Part shown: positions 40,995 through 52,913 of the stretch, in pieces
Position numbering within the stretch: the first letter of the stretch is position 1
Layout: each line of letters starts with the position of its first letter
Origin: Pectobacterium sp. A5351
Lineage (GTDB): Bacteria > Pseudomonadota > Gammaproteobacteria > Enterobacterales > Enterobacteriaceae
NCBI RefSeq assembly: GCF_028335745.1
Contig: NZ_CP116477.1
Span: 1,860,001 to 1,924,000, forward strand
Direction of reading: 5' to 3'
Length of the DNA stretch: 64,000 nt
Translations under genes and position numbers: made by a program
Notes under the pieces: generated by a model
Seen by the model: only the letters and a program-made list of their open reading frames with translations
What the model was told of the DNA's origin: nothing
Databases searched by the model: none

Positions 40995-41633
40995 CTGGTC
41001 GATTCCGTTACGAAACTCAATGCCCTTCTTGCACAGGGAGCTGGTACTTTACTCACTGATGAAATCAGTTGGCGTGATGTCATTACAAAATATTCTGTGA
41101 ACAATCTTTCACAAGATATGCTGAATGATCCCAGTGAAACTATGTTCGTCTTAGGTGACGTGTATAAAGAGCAGGCTCTGGAGTATTACGGTTATCTCCG
41201 CAGTGAATTGTTAAAAAGCAAAGAGCTAATCAGTAACGCTGAAAAGTCCCTGATCATTGCGATTGAAAGTAGAAAGAACGCTGAACAGGATAAAAAAAGG
41301 CAGATCAGAAGCTTAAGGATGAGCAAGAGACAAAGCGTAAAGGTGTGAGAGAAACTGGACATAAGTATTATCCAAACCCAGATACGAGTGAGATTAAAGG
41401 ATTAGGGGAGTTGAAGGAAGGTCGGGCTAAAACGCCTAAACAAGGTGGTGGCGGTAAGAGAGCTCGATGGATTGGAGAAAAAGGTCGTAAAATCTACGAG
41501 TGGGACTCGCAGCATGGAGAACTCGAAGGTTATCGTGCAAGTGGATGGCCAACATTTGGGTGCTTTCGATCCAAAAACAGGTGAACAATTGAAACCGGCT
41601 GACCCAAAACGTAATATAAAAAAATATCTTTAA
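40995..41633 (+). pseudogene. Colicin E3-type 16S rRNase bacteriocin, C-terminal remnant with frameshifts
   Basis: The 3' part spells the colicin E3 nuclease domain: GHKYYPNPDTSEIKGLGEL, KGRKIYEWDSQHGELEGYRAS, then DGQHLGAFDPKTGEQL and DPKRNIKKYL. The catalytic residues known in E3 (Asp and His of WDSQH, Glu of GELEG, Arg of PKRN) are all present. Upstream is a helical segment (from about 40995, through EYYGYLRSELLKSKELISNAEKSL and ESRKNAEQDKK) like the coiled coil of colicins. Two shifts break it: one A missing from 41292-41298 and one extra G at 41543-41544. No receptor or translocation domain remains. The reading frame has no natural start. Confidence 0.85.
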
Positions 41634-41644
41634 CGGAGGATTTT

Positions 41645-41899
41645 ATGGGATTAAAACTGCGAGTAAATTGGTTTGATAAAACAACCGATGATTTTATTGG
41701 CAAAGAATATTCTAATGATTTTGGTGATGACGATAAGATCATTGAAGCGTTTGATTTGCCGCTGGATGATACCATGAATAATGGGTTCTTTGATGTCACC
41801 CCTGATTGGGCTCTAATTATCCAGCCTCATATTGCGCATAAGATCGATCTGAAAAAGTTCGATTATCAGGTGGCATTTGATTATCGTGACGAATGGTGA
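41645..41899 (+). CDS. Colicin E3-type immunity protein (cloacin immunity family)
   Basis: This 84-residue acidic protein closely follows ImmE3: MGLKLRVNWFDKTTDDFIGKE, then the SNDFGDD, NNGFFDV and FDYRD segments. ImmE3-type proteins bind the toxin rRNase domain and block substrate access. It is intact, starts behind CGGAGG and follows the toxin stop by 11 bases, the usual toxin-immunity arrangement. It may protect the cell from E3-type bacteriocins of neighbours even though the toxin is truncated. Confidence 0.9.
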   Translation: MGLKLRVNWFDKTTDDFIGKEYSNDFGDDDKIIEAFDLPLDDTMNNGFFDVTPDWALIIQPHIAHKIDLKKFDYQVAFDYRDEW

Positions 41900-41958
41900 A
41901 CGCTGTAATAAACATTACCTTGCGTTAAGGAATAATACGCGCTAAATTCGCGAAGATA

Positions 41959-42848
41959 GAGACTGTAATTGAAATTGTGTAATTGTGTAATTGCCATCCC
42001 ATTAAAGGTGATCGTTCAGGCGGTCACCGAACTCGATAATAAAACGGCTCATTGCCAGCCGCCAGTTCTGGATCGGCATACTCCACTTTTTCGACGCCGA
42101 CTGTATCGCCAGATAAACCACCTTGCGTTTCTTTATCGCCTGCCGTATCACACTATTCAGCTATTCTATGGCATTCGTCGTGTAGATGGCCTTGCGGATA
42201 TCCGGTGGGTAGCCGAAGAAGGTATTGAGGTTTTCCCAGTGCGCACGCCAGCTTTTGCTGATTTGCGGGTATTTCTCATCCCAGACTCCGCCAAACTTAT
42301 CCAGCGCCATCAGTGCCGCTTCCTCTGTCGGGGCTTGATACACCGCTTTCAGCCCACTGGTGACCCCTTTGTAGTCCTTCCATGAGACATACTTCAGGCT
42401 GTTGCGCACCATGTGGATGAGGCATAGCTGGATATGCGTCTGCGGGGAGACGCTGTTTATCGCGTCCGGGAAGCCTTTCAGACCGTCCACGCAGGCAACA
42501 TCAGTTGCGGTTCGAAGGTATTTTCGCGGTCACGTGGCGTGCTGAGTTCAATCTCACCGTCGTCGCATAACACGGTTTTGGTCGAGTAGCCGTTTCGGGT
42601 ATTAGAGCCTGATTTAGGGGCATGTCTCTCATGACCGAGATGGTCAGTGAGTTCGGCATTGAGCGCGGTTTCGACGGTAAGCTTGGTCAGCATACGTGAA
42701 AACTGGTTGAGGTCAGCTTCGGTTTTAAGGCCTTTAGCCAGTTCAGCCGCGAGGGCTTTGAGTTTCTTTTCGTCCATCATTTGCCTGTCTCCGTTGTTGG
42801 AGTGAACATATCAAAAACAGGCAATTACACAATTTAAATTACAGTCTC
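41959..42848 (-). mobile_element. IS256-family element remnant (internally deleted)
   Basis: Terminal inverted repeats GAGACTGTAATTGAAATTG (41959) and the complement of its near-copy ending at 42848 (GAGACTGTAATTTAAATTG) bound 890 bp. A typical IS256-family element is about 1.3 kb, so roughly 0.4 kb of the transposase has been lost. No target-site duplication is visible at the ends: CGAAGATA on the left against GTTTGATTA on the right. It therefore ended up here through deletion or rearrangement. Confidence 0.85.
42002..42780 (-). pseudogene. IS256-family transposase, decayed
   Basis: The N-terminal part (from 42780: DEKKLKALAAELAKGLKTE, then LNAELTDHLGHERHAP and ELSTPRDRENTFEPQL) is joined out of frame to the catalytic-domain segment DGLKGFPDAINSVSPQT. 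It continues through HMVRNSLKYVSWKDYKGV and the NLNTFFGYPPDIRKAIYTTNAIE box. A TAG replaces the Ser codon after TTNAIE, although the C-terminal frame (LNSVIRQAIKKRK to EFGDRLNDHL) continues to 42002. The DDE domain is partly deleted, so it is inactive. Confidence 0.85.
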
Positions 42849-42969
42849 GTTTGATTATATTGAGGTATTTTACAATCGCCGTCGCAAGCACTCAACGCTG
42901 GGTTATCAAACGCCGGTGCATTATGAAATGGCGGCGTAATTAGGTGGGAATAATTTCGGGGACAGATCA
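42849..42969 (+). mobile_element. Right end of an IS3-family element (OrfB tail)
   Basis: The plus frame 42850-42939 encodes FDYIEVFYNRRRKHSTLGYQ then TPVHYEMAA and a stop, the characteristic C-terminus of IS3-family OrfB transposases. It is followed at about 42957-42969 by GGGGACAGATCA, whose complement TGATCTGTCCCC has the form of IS3-type terminal repeats. It is cut on the left by the IS256 remnant and on the right breaks the P4-type integrase exactly after its LIPPEV codons. Confidence 0.85.
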
Positions 42970-43780
42970 CTTCGGGAGGAATAAGCCAAAGTCCACGATC
43001 TAAATCGAATTGTTCTGGTGTGGCAAGACGTAATTCACCCGTGCGAACTCCGGTAAGAAATAATAAACGAATACCAAGTTGTGTATTTTCATGGCCTGAG
43101 TATTTACGCAATTTACATAAGAATGAGGGTAACTCTGACATATGTAAGAATGGATTGTGAATCTCTGGCGGCTTTGGTAGAGCAACTTCCTTCAGATCGG
43201 TGGCAGGATTAACATCAAGACCATCTATTTTCACCACAGCGTAACGAAATAATTGCCCAAGCCAACTGCGTGCTTTTTCTGCTGTTGTAAATGCTCTGCG
43301 TTGTTCAATCTTAGATAAGATTTTTAATAGATCTATACGGCGTATATCATAAATTGGCATTTTGCCAATTTGGGGCAAGATATCATTATTAAATGTTCGC
43401 TGAATTTGGGAAAGGGTGCCTTTTTTATCTTCTTTTAGTTCTAAAGACCTATATTCAGCCCATTTTTTGAACACGGATTCAAAATCATTTTCGACAGCTA
43501 GTTGGATAGCATAGCGTTTTTGTTTACGAGCGGTTTGAGGGTTTATTCCTTCGTCTAACAAAGCTCTCGTTTCATCCCGCAGGTTTCTAGCTTCTTGTAG
43601 TGACACTTTGGGATAGGTGCCAAGAGATAGGCGCTTTTGTTTACCTAGCCAGTAATAGCGGAAATGCCAAGATTTCCCACCGCTTGGTGAGACCGAAAGC
43701 GAAAGACCATTATCATCTGGGAGTGTGTAGGCTTTGCCAATTGCTTTTGCTTGGCGAACAGCTATAGCAGAAAGTACCAT
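42970..43780 (-). pseudogene. P4-type tyrosine integrase, N-terminal part, interrupted
   Basis: About 270 residues of a P4-like integrase remain. The N-terminal DUF4102 domain (SAIAVRQAKAIGKAYTLPDD through SLGTYPKVSLQEARNLRDE) is followed by the core-binding domain and the first catalytic Arg region (LLFLTGVRTGELRLATPEQF), then LWLIPPEV, where the IS3 end cuts in. The HxxR and Tyr parts are absent, so it cannot recombine. ATG 43780 is chosen over 43786 because AGGAG is then eight bases away. It sits 228 bases from the 3' end of tRNA-Val, the standard P4-island layout. Confidence 0.88.
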
Positions 43781-44007
43781 TATCATCGCTCCTGATTAGC
43801 ATCAGAGCTGGATTTTGGTTCTCGGTGGTATTGCTTAACAGTAACAATCTGGAATCGAAGTCACCCGCATTCAAATGGACTTAAACATGTACTTAAAGTC
43901 ATCGGATTTGAGTGGAGTTCGATGGATTTTACTGGAATAGAAAAAGATGAATTTCTTCTTCTTTTCAGCGTGTTATAGACATCAATATACGTCTATAGAA
44001 TATGAAT

Positions 44008-44084
44008 TGGTACGACCGAGTGGACTCGAACCACCGACCCCCACCATGTCAAGGTGGTGCTCTAACCAACTGAGCTACGGTCGT
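44008..44084 (-). tRNA. tRNA-Val (anticodon GAC)
   Basis: A 77-nt cloverleaf is read on the minus strand: acceptor ACGACCG/CGGTCGT, D arm GCTC/GAGC, anticodon stem CCACC/GGTGG with loop TTGACAT (GAC), T arm GGTGG TTCGAGT CCACT, and encoded CCA. It corresponds to E. coli valV/valW. It flanks the P4-type integrase. Confidence 0.95.
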
Positions 44085-44515
44085 ACAATATATAACATTT
44101 TGATAAAAAATACTTTTCTTCATTCCAGCGTTTGGAATGAGCGCTATTATGGCGGGCTCAGACGTTGGTGGCAAGTGCTTTGTTCATCATCCTCTTTCAA
44201 GTGTTGAATGTTTAGCCGGATTTGCACCATGAGGTTAAATACTCAACTAGGACTGCTGTGATTCGTCAGGCAGTGGTGAAATATTCATCGCACTATTCTG
44301 TTTTGTTACAACGATAATCATGACCACGTAGTTCCTTACGGCGTATGTCTATATTGTGGTGCTGGGTTTATAGCATTGCGGTGCGCAATGAATTTGAGGA
44401 AGTCAAAGCCGTAGGGAATTTATAGCCAGTAGTAATGACGATGATGGGATACTCAAAACGATAAAGTTGCCACTTTCATTAGGAGGAATCGACAGCCGCT
44501 GGGATTACCATTGTA
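44085..44515. other. Non-coding stretch between tRNA-Val and the DeoR-type gene (431 bp)
   Basis: It must hold the tRNA promoter. I found no credible open frame, repeat or operator in it. It may be the decayed edge of an inserted segment. Confidence 0.4.
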
Positions 44516-45289
44516 TTATCGGGCAATAATCACATCCAGGTTTTTTTCGCTTAGCACGTTTTGGTTAGCAAGGGCGATTTCGTCATCGGTTACTAGCGTA
44601 GCGATCTCATCACATCCAGCAACGCGGTAGCGCGCCAGAGTGGAGATCTTATTGGCCGCCATAGCAACGATCACTTCGCTGCTGCGGGTCACCAGACATT
44701 TTTTGAATTCGGCATCGTCATATTCAAAAACGGTGAGACCTTCATTGGCATCAAAGGCGCAGCCTCCCAGCAGGCATTGATCAAAATACATCTTCTCTAG
44801 CTGTCTGAGCGTATCGATGCCAACCGCGCCGCCAACCTCTTTTTGGATTCGTCCGCCAAGAAAAATAACTTCTACATCCTGATGCTGCATTAGCTCCGTC
44901 GCGATAATGGGTGAATTACATACGGCGGTAAACTTAAGGCCCTGCGGGAGCAGCTTCGCTACTGCCAGATTGGTGGTGCCCGTGTCAAAGAAGACGCAGC
45001 CGTTAGGCTTTATCAGCGGGATAACAGCCTGAGCGATGCGATTTTTCTGAACAGAATCGACAGTCGTTCGATGGGCAAAATCGGTGGCCTCTGGCGGCAT
45101 GATAACTGCCCCACCGTAGACACGTTTGCAGGCACCGGATTGCGCTAGTTCCTTTAGGTCGCGCCGAATTGTGTGTTCGGATACGTTTAATTCGCGCGAG
45201 AGTTGGGCACAGACGACTTTACCTGCCTCACTGAGGAGTTGCCTTATTTTAGATTGCCGTTGTTCGGGAAAGTCGGTGTAATCGAACAT
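44516..45289 (-). CDS. DeoR/GlpR-family transcriptional regulator
   Basis: This 257-residue repressor has an N-terminal DeoR helix-turn-helix (about 10-65; QRQSKIRQLLSEAG, LNVSEHTIRRDLKELAQSG, KRVYGGA) and a sugar-phosphate-sensing DeoRC domain of the NagB/RpiA fold (about 75-235; FFDTGTTNLAVAKLLP, CNSPIIATEL, FLGGRIQKEVGGAVG). Such regulators control carbohydrate genes in response to phosphorylated sugars. No sugar operon is adjacent and the only neighbour, katG, is an unlikely target, so its regulon is unknown. Confidence 0.85.
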   Translation of the reverse strand: MFDYTDFPEQRQSKIRQLLSEAGKVVCAQLSRELNVSEHTIRRDLKELAQSGACKRVYGGAVIMPPEATDFAHRTTVDSVQKNRIAQAVIPLIKPNGCVFFDTGTTNLAVAKLLPQGLKFTAVCNSPIIATELMQHQDVEVIFLGGRIQKEVGGAVGIDTLRQLEKMYFDQCLLGGCAFDANEGLTVFEYDDAEFKKCLVTRSSEVIVAMAANKISTLARYRVAGCDEIATLVTDDEIALANQNVLSEKNLDVIIAR

Positions 45290-45301
45290 AAATGTCCTTT
45301 G

Positions 45302-45511
45302 TTAATCAAAATCATTCACCACCAGCCGCCAGATAGCAGGCTTCACTTTTTTCAGTGCCGTATACCGCATGGATCCGAACCATGTTAATTCGCCCTTTTT
45401 GGCAACACAACCCTCTACCGTGTTGCTCTGGAATGTGTAGGTCATGGTGTGAAATTTACGCGTTGCTATACTGATAGCACCGATACAGAGCGAAAAACAT
45501 CGGTGTTTCAT
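45302..45511 (-). CDS. Hypothetical 69-residue protein
   Basis: The open frame (MKHRCFSLCIGAIS, then TFQSNTVEGCVAKKGELTWF and PAIWRLVVNDFD) ends 12 bases before the DeoR-type gene on the same strand. It has a short hydrophobic N-terminus and three cysteines. No ribosome site is evident and I recognise no family. It could be a chance frame or a gene fragment. Confidence 0.25.
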   Translation of the reverse strand: MKHRCFSLCIGAISIATRKFHTMTYTFQSNTVEGCVAKKGELTWFGSMRYTALKKVKPAIWRLVVNDFD

Positions 45512-45783
45512 GCCATTACCGGGCTTACCGCCCTCTATGTCATCTGGCGTCCACGTGGCGGAATGGCCGTCGTAGCGATGAGGTTATCGGTGAGATTATT
45601 AATACAGATAGGAAAAATGTGCAATTAAGCCGCTTTTCATCAGCTTAAACTATCGCAGAAGTTAGCATATACAATTATAAATTATAGGGAGACTCTGGCA
45701 CTGTCTTGCATCAAGAAGAGGGAATAGGTGAAGGCTCCGTAAAGCTATCGGAGGATGACTCTGCCTTCTTACGCAGCGATTAA

Positions 45784-47985
<2,202 letters not shown>

Positions 47986-48096
47986 ATAGTGTGGATACCA
48001 ATGGGACGAAGTCGGTGTCGCTGGGAAAGCATTGGTGTAGTTTTAACAGAAATTCAACGGATTAACGAGGTAATTGGAGCTATTGTGAAAGTAGAG

Positions 48097-48173
48097 TGGT
48101 GCGTTCAATTGGACTCGAACCAACGACCCCCACCATGTCAAGGTGGTGCTCTAACCAACTGAGCTATGAACGC
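48097..48173 (-). tRNA. tRNA-Val (anticodon GAC), second copy
   Basis: A 77-nt cloverleaf is read on the minus strand: acceptor GCGTTCA/TGAACGC, the same D arm and anticodon arm as the copy at 44008 (loop TTGACAT, GAC), T arm GTTGG TTCGAGT CCAAT, and encoded CCA. It differs from the first copy only in the acceptor and T stems. In E. coli the two GAC valine tRNAs (valV, valW) are tandem near mdtK. Confidence 0.95.
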
Positions 48174-48312
48174 ATTGAGATGCCGCGCTGCCTGTCTGAC
48201 AGCGCGGCGGATAATAGCGAGCAAGGAGAAAGCTGGCAAGAGGAAAAATGCAATTTTGTGCTATTGCCAGTGCGATTGCTGTGCTTGTGTCCATTGTGTC
48301 GTTTTTTTCGAC

Positions 48313-48509
48313 GATACCCGTCATACTTCAAGCTGCTTGTGCGTTGGCTGCCCTTACTCACCCCAGGAGCTTACTTGTGTAAGCTCCTGGGGATTCGCTC
48401 GATTGCCGCGTTACAAGGCTCATAAATGGGCCTTGCCCTAAAGGGCCAACGCTTTGCGTTGTTCAAAACGCTAACGTTTTGTCACGCAACTTGAATTATT
48501 TAGGGTAGA
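48313..48509. repeat. ERIC element with about 70-bp internal insertion
   Basis: It starts GATACCCGTCATACTTCAAG and ends TTGAATTATTTAGGGTAGA, with the perfect central palindrome AGGAGCTTACTTGTGTAAGCTCCT. Its 197 bp exceed the 127-bp standard by 70, inserted after GATTGCCGCG. The insert contains small palindromes (GGGCCTTGCCCTAAAGGGCC; AACGCTTTGCGTT). Confidence 0.9.
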
Positions 48510-48527
48510 AGACAGGATAAACGTTAT

Positions 48528-49901
48528 CTAACGAGCGGCGCGCCCTAAAATCTGTGCGGCAGGCTGGCGTTGAAGAAAACGAATCCGCGTTACCATCATC
48601 ACGGCTGCTGCCGTCAGGCCAATGATGAAACCACACCAGAAGCCCGCAGGCCCCATGCGCGGTACGACGATATCCGTCAAGGCCAGCAGGTAGCCGCTTG
48701 GCAGACCCAGCACCCAATACGCTGTGAGCGTAATATAGAAAATCGACCGGGTATCTTTATAGCCGCGTAATACGCCACTGCCGATAGCCTGAACGGCATC
48801 GGAGATTTGATAAACGGCCGCCAACAGCATGAGCTGAGACGCCATTGCCACCACCAGTGGATCCTGATTGTAGAGCAGCGCAATAGGCTCACGCAGCAGC
48901 GTGGTGAAAATGGCCGTACAGCTGGCTAGCGCCACGCCGGCCATGATGCCAGTATGCGCGGCAATGCGGGCGTTATCGACCGAACCTTCCCCTAACCGAT
49001 GTCCGACGCGAATGGTGGTGGCGACGCCAACCGACAGCGGAAGGACGAACATCAGCGAACTGAAATTCAGCGCGATCTGGTGACCGGCCACATCCACGAC
49101 GCCCAGCGGTAACACCAACAGCGCCACTACGGCAAACAGCGTGACCTCGAAAAGCAGCGCCAACGCGATAGGTAAACCGAGACCAAAGAGGCGCTTGAGT
49201 ACGGCAACGTCTGGGCGGAATGCCGGACGATGCCGCCGGATATCGCGTAGCCAAGAGGCGCGTCGGGTGTAGGCCATCATCAACAGCATCATGATCCAGT
49301 AAACCGATGCGGTAGCGACGCCGCAGCCTACACCGCCCAGTTCGGGCATGCCAAATTTACCGTGGATAAAGACATAGTTGATCGGGATATTGATTAGCAA
49401 CCCGATGAATCCAATCATCATGCCGGGGTAGGTTTTGGATAGCCCTTCGCACTGGCAGCGCAAAACCTGATAGAACAGATAGCCAGGTACGCCCCACAGC
49501 AGCGCATGCAGGTAGCCAATGGCTTTCGCCGCCAGTTCCGGCGAATCGTCGCTCATCAGGTTAATGGCATATTCCCCTTGATACAGCACCAGCATCGTAA
49601 AGACAGAAATAATAGCGGCCAGGAAAAAAGCTTGTCGCACCTGATGCGAGATGCGATCGCGTCGGCCAGAACCGTTAAGCTGTGCGACAACGGGCGTCAG
49701 CGCCAACAGCAGACCGTGACCAAAAAGAATGGCAGGTAGCCAGATTGACGTTCCTACAGCAACGGCGGCCATATCGGTGGCGCTATAAGCGCCAGCCATG
49801 ACGGTGTCAACGACACCCATCGACGTTTGGGACACTTGCGCAATAATGACAGGAACAGCAAGCGCTGATAATTTACGCGCTTCTGTCAGATACTGTTGCA
49901 C
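48528..49901 (-). CDS. mdtK: Multidrug efflux MATE transporter MdtK (NorM)
   Basis: This 457-residue cation/drug antiporter of the MATE family has 12 membrane helices. Conserved stretches include [58 protein letters not shown] and [17 protein letters not shown] start at 49901 behind GGAAGGTATCC gives the same length as E. coli MdtK; an ATG at 49967 would add 22 atypical residues. It is divergent from ribE, as in E. coli. Confidence 0.93.
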   Translation of the reverse strand: MQQYLTEARKLSALAVPVIIAQVSQTSMGVVDTVMAGAYSATDMAAVAVGTSIWLPAILFGHGLLLALTPVVAQLNGSGRRDRISHQVRQAFFLAAIISVFTMLVLYQGEYAINLMSDDSPELAAKAIGYLHALLWGVPGYLFYQVLRCQCEGLSKTYPGMMIGFIGLLINIPINYVFIHGKFGMPELGGVGCGVATASVYWIMMLLMMAYTRRASWLRDIRRHRPAFRPDVAVLKRLFGLGLPIALALLFEVTLFAVVALLVLPLGVVDVAGHQIALNFSSLMFVLPLSVGVATTIRVGHRLGEGSVDNARIAAHTGIMAGVALASCTAIFTTLLREPIALLYNQDPLVVAMASQLMLLAAVYQISDAVQAIGSGVLRGYKDTRSIFYITLTAYWVLGLPSGYLLALTDIVVPRMGPAGFWCGFIIGLTAAAVMMVTRIRFLQRQPAAQILGRAAR

Positions 49902-50149
49902 GGATACCTTCCTTGAATGACTTAATTTTGCTAGCGGGGTGAATACTCTGGATATGAAAAACGTCAAGAATAAAACGAGAACGTTATTGTAACGATTTAA
50001 TAAAAGTAAACCAGCTCGAAAGAGAATATATTCTTTTTGTTACGCAGCGGTTTCGATAACGTCTGACGTACCGTATTCCGGTTTGGTTTTCCGTGGAATA
50101 TCGGGCACACTGCACAAAGTCATTTCTTTGTTTTTAAGAGGCAAACCGC

Positions 50150-50785
50150 ATGTTTACCGGTATTGTTCAGGGCACTGCGTCGGTGGTGTCGATTGAAGAA
50201 AAATCTAACTTTCGCATCCACGTTGTCCAACTCCCGCCCGACCTGTTGCCAGGGCTTGTGCCCGGTGCTTCGGTGGCGCACAACGGTTGCTGTCTGACGG
50301 TAACCGCTATTGACGGCGATCGTGTCAGTTTTGATCTCATGAAGGAAACGCTGCGATTAACGAATCTGGGCGATATTCATGAAGGCGATGTCGTGAATAT
50401 TGAGCGTGCCGCAAAATTCGGTGACGAGATCGGTGGACACGTCATGTCGGGTCACATCATGTGTACGGCGGAAGTGGTGAAGATTCAGGTTTCAGAGAAT
50501 AACCATCAGATTTGGTTCCGTCTGGCAGATGAAGCGCTGATGAAATATGTGCTGCATAAAGGTTTCGTCGGGATTGATGGTATCAGCCTGACGGTAGGGG
50601 AAGTGACTCGCGGGCGCTTCTGCGTGTATTTAATTCCCGAAACGTTGAACCGTACTACGCTGGGGCAGAAACGTCTGGGGCATCGCATCAATATTGAAAT
50701 CGATCCGCAGACACAGGCCGTAGTGGATACGGTTGAGCGCGTGTTGGCCAGCAAGCAGGCAAGCGACCTAAGCAAAGAAGAGTAA
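50150..50785 (+). CDS. ribE: Riboflavin synthase alpha chain
   Basis: This 211-residue enzyme (E. coli RibC/RibE 213) has two lumazine-binding domains, about 1-97 ([16 protein letters not shown]) and about 98-195 ([21 protein letters not shown]). It dismutates two 6,7-dimethyl-8-ribityllumazine molecules to riboflavin. A ribosome site (AAGAGGCAAACC) precedes the ATG. It is convergent with the cfa pseudogene. Confidence 0.96.
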   Translation: MFTGIVQGTASVVSIEEKSNFRIHVVQLPPDLLPGLVPGASVAHNGCCLTVTAIDGDRVSFDLMKETLRLTNLGDIHEGDVVNIERAAKFGDEIGGHVMSGHIMCTAEVVKIQVSENNHQIWFRLADEALMKYVLHKGFVGIDGISLTVGEVTRGRFCVYLIPETLNRTTLGQKRLGHRINIEIDPQTQAVVDTVERVLASKQASDLSKEE

Positions 50786-50807
50786 TTTCTGCGTTATCTG
50801 TTCTTGT

Positions 50808-50843
50808 AAACCGGACGAACAGCCTCGTCCGGTTTTTTCTTTT
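50808..50843 (+). terminator. Intrinsic terminator of ribE
   Basis: AAACCGGACGA / TCGTCCGGTTT stem-loop followed by TTTCTTTT, 22 bases after the stop. Confidence 0.85.
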
Positions 50844-50846
50844 CTG

Positions 50847-51308
50847 TCAGCGTGGAACGCGTAATCCTCCGTCGACCCCATCCAGACTGAACACCACTTG
50901 CCAGAGCTGGAGGGTTCTTGATCGGAAGGCTCCGGCACAAAGGTTAAGGTAGTAGCTGAACATCCGGCGGGAACGGACAGGGAGCACGTCTACGGGATTG
51001 CGGATTCATGATACGGGAGAGGGCGACCCGTGTGAGATCGTGCAGACGGCGGGGCAGTTTCGCCTCCAACCTCGCGAGCAGGACACGATGGGAAAAGATA
51101 TCCAGTCGTTCACATTCCCACCACCCGTCCATGTAGCTTTCTCCCAGTCCCAGCGATCCTTCACGCAGAACACGCTTAAAAAAGCCGGGATGGGTTACGC
51201 GGATGTCAAAAGAACGGGGCCGTTGATGGTGATATCTGCTACATCCAACATGTTCTGCACGATGTGGAACCAGGGCGCGCATTCTTCTGTATAAGGTAAC
51301 CCCATCAT
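50847..51308 (-). pseudogene. cfa: Cyclopropane-fatty-acyl-phospholipid synthase, internally deleted
   Basis: The start at 51308 follows AAGGAGAC and encodes an E. coli Cfa-like N-terminus (DVADITINGP), then in a shifted frame SFDIRVTHPGFFKRVLREGS through SYMDGWWECERLD to PQSRRRA. This is directly followed, in yet another frame, by the extreme C-terminus RMFSYYLNLCAGAFRSRTLQ then LWQVVFSLDG, ending GLRVPR. About 250 residues between, including the whole SAM-binding catalytic domain, are missing. One G is also missing from the plus-strand run at 51216-51219. No functional enzyme can be made. The location beside ribE is the E. coli position of cfa. Confidence 0.9.
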
Positions 51309-51510
51309 GTCTCCTTAACTTTTTACGTGTAAAAGTATCGTAAAACATACCTGGGCAGCACTTATCGCAGCCGACGTATCGGCTGTCACCAGAGAAAATG
51401 AAACGCGGTATTAAATTTAGAACCACTTCAGCCAGCATACAAGAAAATTGGCTGAAGCAGAGAGGAGAACTGGCTGGAATAAAAAAGTTATCTGTATCGT
51501 GTCGCCGCGC

Positions 51511-52536
51511 TTAGCGGCGATAATCGAGGTAAGGGCCGTCTGCCACAGAGCGGCGTTCAATTAACGTCGGATGGACTTCAATGACGTGCGCATCTTCCCG
51601 CTTACTGGTAATGCGATCCAGCAACATCGCGAAGGCGGACTGCCCCAGACGCTCTTTCGGCTGATGAATGGTGGTCAGCGCCGGCGTAAAGAAACGCGCG
51701 TGGCGCACGTTGTCATAACCGATCACCGAAATATCCTGCGGCACGCGCAGACCCAGTTCGTCTGCCGCGCAGATGGCACCCATCGCCATGATATCGCCAC
51801 CACAGAATACGGCCGTTGGTCGCTGTTTCTGCGCGAGAATCTGATGCATGGCTTTATAACCGGATTCCGGCTCGAAATCGCCCTGAACTACCCACTCTTC
51901 GCGTACGGTGATATCTGCTTCCTTCAACGCTTTTAAAAAGCCGAGGTAGCGCCCGCTGCCGGTGTTGCGTTCCTGAATACCGGGGATGGCACCGATATCC
52001 CGATGACCGCGTTCGATCAGGTAGCGGCCTGCCATATAGCCGCCTTCAAAGGCGTTATCGATAATCGTATCGGTAAAATCGCTGTGCATCTGTCCCCAGT
52101 CCATCACGACCATCGGGATGCTGCGATAATCTTCCAGCATCGCCAACAACTCAGGTGGATATTCGGCACACATCACCAGGAGACCGTCGACGCGTTTTTG
52201 CGCCAGCATGGAGAGATAAGCGCGCTGTTTACCGATGTCGTTATGCGAATTACACAGTACCAGCGTGTAGCCTTTGGCATAGCAGCTATTTTCGACGGCT
52301 TCGATGATCTCGGCGAAATAGGGAGCCTCGCTGGATGTGGCCAGCAAACCGATTGATTTAGTGTGATTAACTTTGAGGCTGCGGGCGACGGCGCTGGGCG
52401 AATAGTGCAATTCTTTGATTGCCGCCCTGACGGCTGCCTTAGTCTCTTCGGCGACGAAACGTGTTTTATTGATCACGTGCGATACGGTTGTGGTGGAAAC
52501 ACCAGCACGTTTTGCCACATCTTTAATCGTTGCCAT
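51511..52536 (-). CDS. purR: HTH-type purine repressor PurR
   Basis: This 341-residue LacI-family repressor has the length of E. coli PurR. The DNA-binding helix-turn-helix and hinge are at [23 protein letters not shown] and [18 protein letters not shown]. The ligand domain has the hypoxanthine/guanine-pocket stretches found in PurR ([46 protein letters not shown]). It represses purine synthesis genes, likely including purB here, and itself. Confidence 0.96.
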   Translation of the reverse strand: MATIKDVAKRAGVSTTTVSHVINKTRFVAEETKAAVRAAIKELHYSPSAVARSLKVNHTKSIGLLATSSEAPYFAEIIEAVENSCYAKGYTLVLCNSHNDIGKQRAYLSMLAQKRVDGLLVMCAEYPPELLAMLEDYRSIPMVVMDWGQMHSDFTDTIIDNAFEGGYMAGRYLIERGHRDIGAIPGIQERNTGSGRYLGFLKALKEADITVREEWVVQGDFEPESGYKAMHQILAQKQRPTAVFCGGDIMAMGAICAADELGLRVPQDISVIGYDNVRHARFFTPALTTIHQPKERLGQSAFAMLLDRITSKREDAHVIEVHPTLIERRSVADGPYLDYRR

Positions 52537-52913
52537 CTAAAAATGACTCCTGAACTTACCTGTTACAGACGTAAGTATATTGTTAATCGTTTGCCTACGT
52601 TTAAAGTTCTTCTTCTAAGCTAAAAAACAGGATTTCAGAAGGAGAATGCCGAATGTTATACCGAAGGGATCTGGGTTGACGTTTTTCGACCGATACGCAG
52701 CGCTTTCATAAACAGCGGATTGTGTCCGATTTATCATGAAAGGGAAAGGGCTAATTTATACTATTAGTGATGCATTGGTCCGAGATTTTTCACTAAAATT
52801 ATGAAAGAATCGTAATAACCCTATTGTTTGTGGTTTTAACCGCCTGAATGGGTTCGCTGTAAAGGGCAGTTTCCTCTTTCAGATAAAATTTGTTCGTTAA
52901 TAAGGAGTGATTT
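52537..52913. other. purR / ynhF intergenic region (377 bp)
   Basis: Apart from the PurR site near purR it contains only promoter-like AT-rich DNA leading to ynhF. In E. coli other genes lie in this interval; nothing like them remains here. Confidence 0.4.
52581..52596. promoter_or_regulatory. Candidate PurR operator upstream of purR
   Basis: The minus strand reads AGGCAAACGATTAACA against the PUR box ACGCAAACGTTTGCGT: the GCAAACG half is intact and the other half is poor. It lies 45-60 bases upstream of the start codon, where autorepression occurs in E. coli. Confidence 0.5.

Noticed and set aside
40877..43780. One single P4 integrase gene split by the toxin cassette and IS elements
   Set aside because: The tail at 40877 has LGHKS...NDDRG features of lambda-type integrases and not the C-terminal pattern expected of P4 integrases, so two different genes are more likely.
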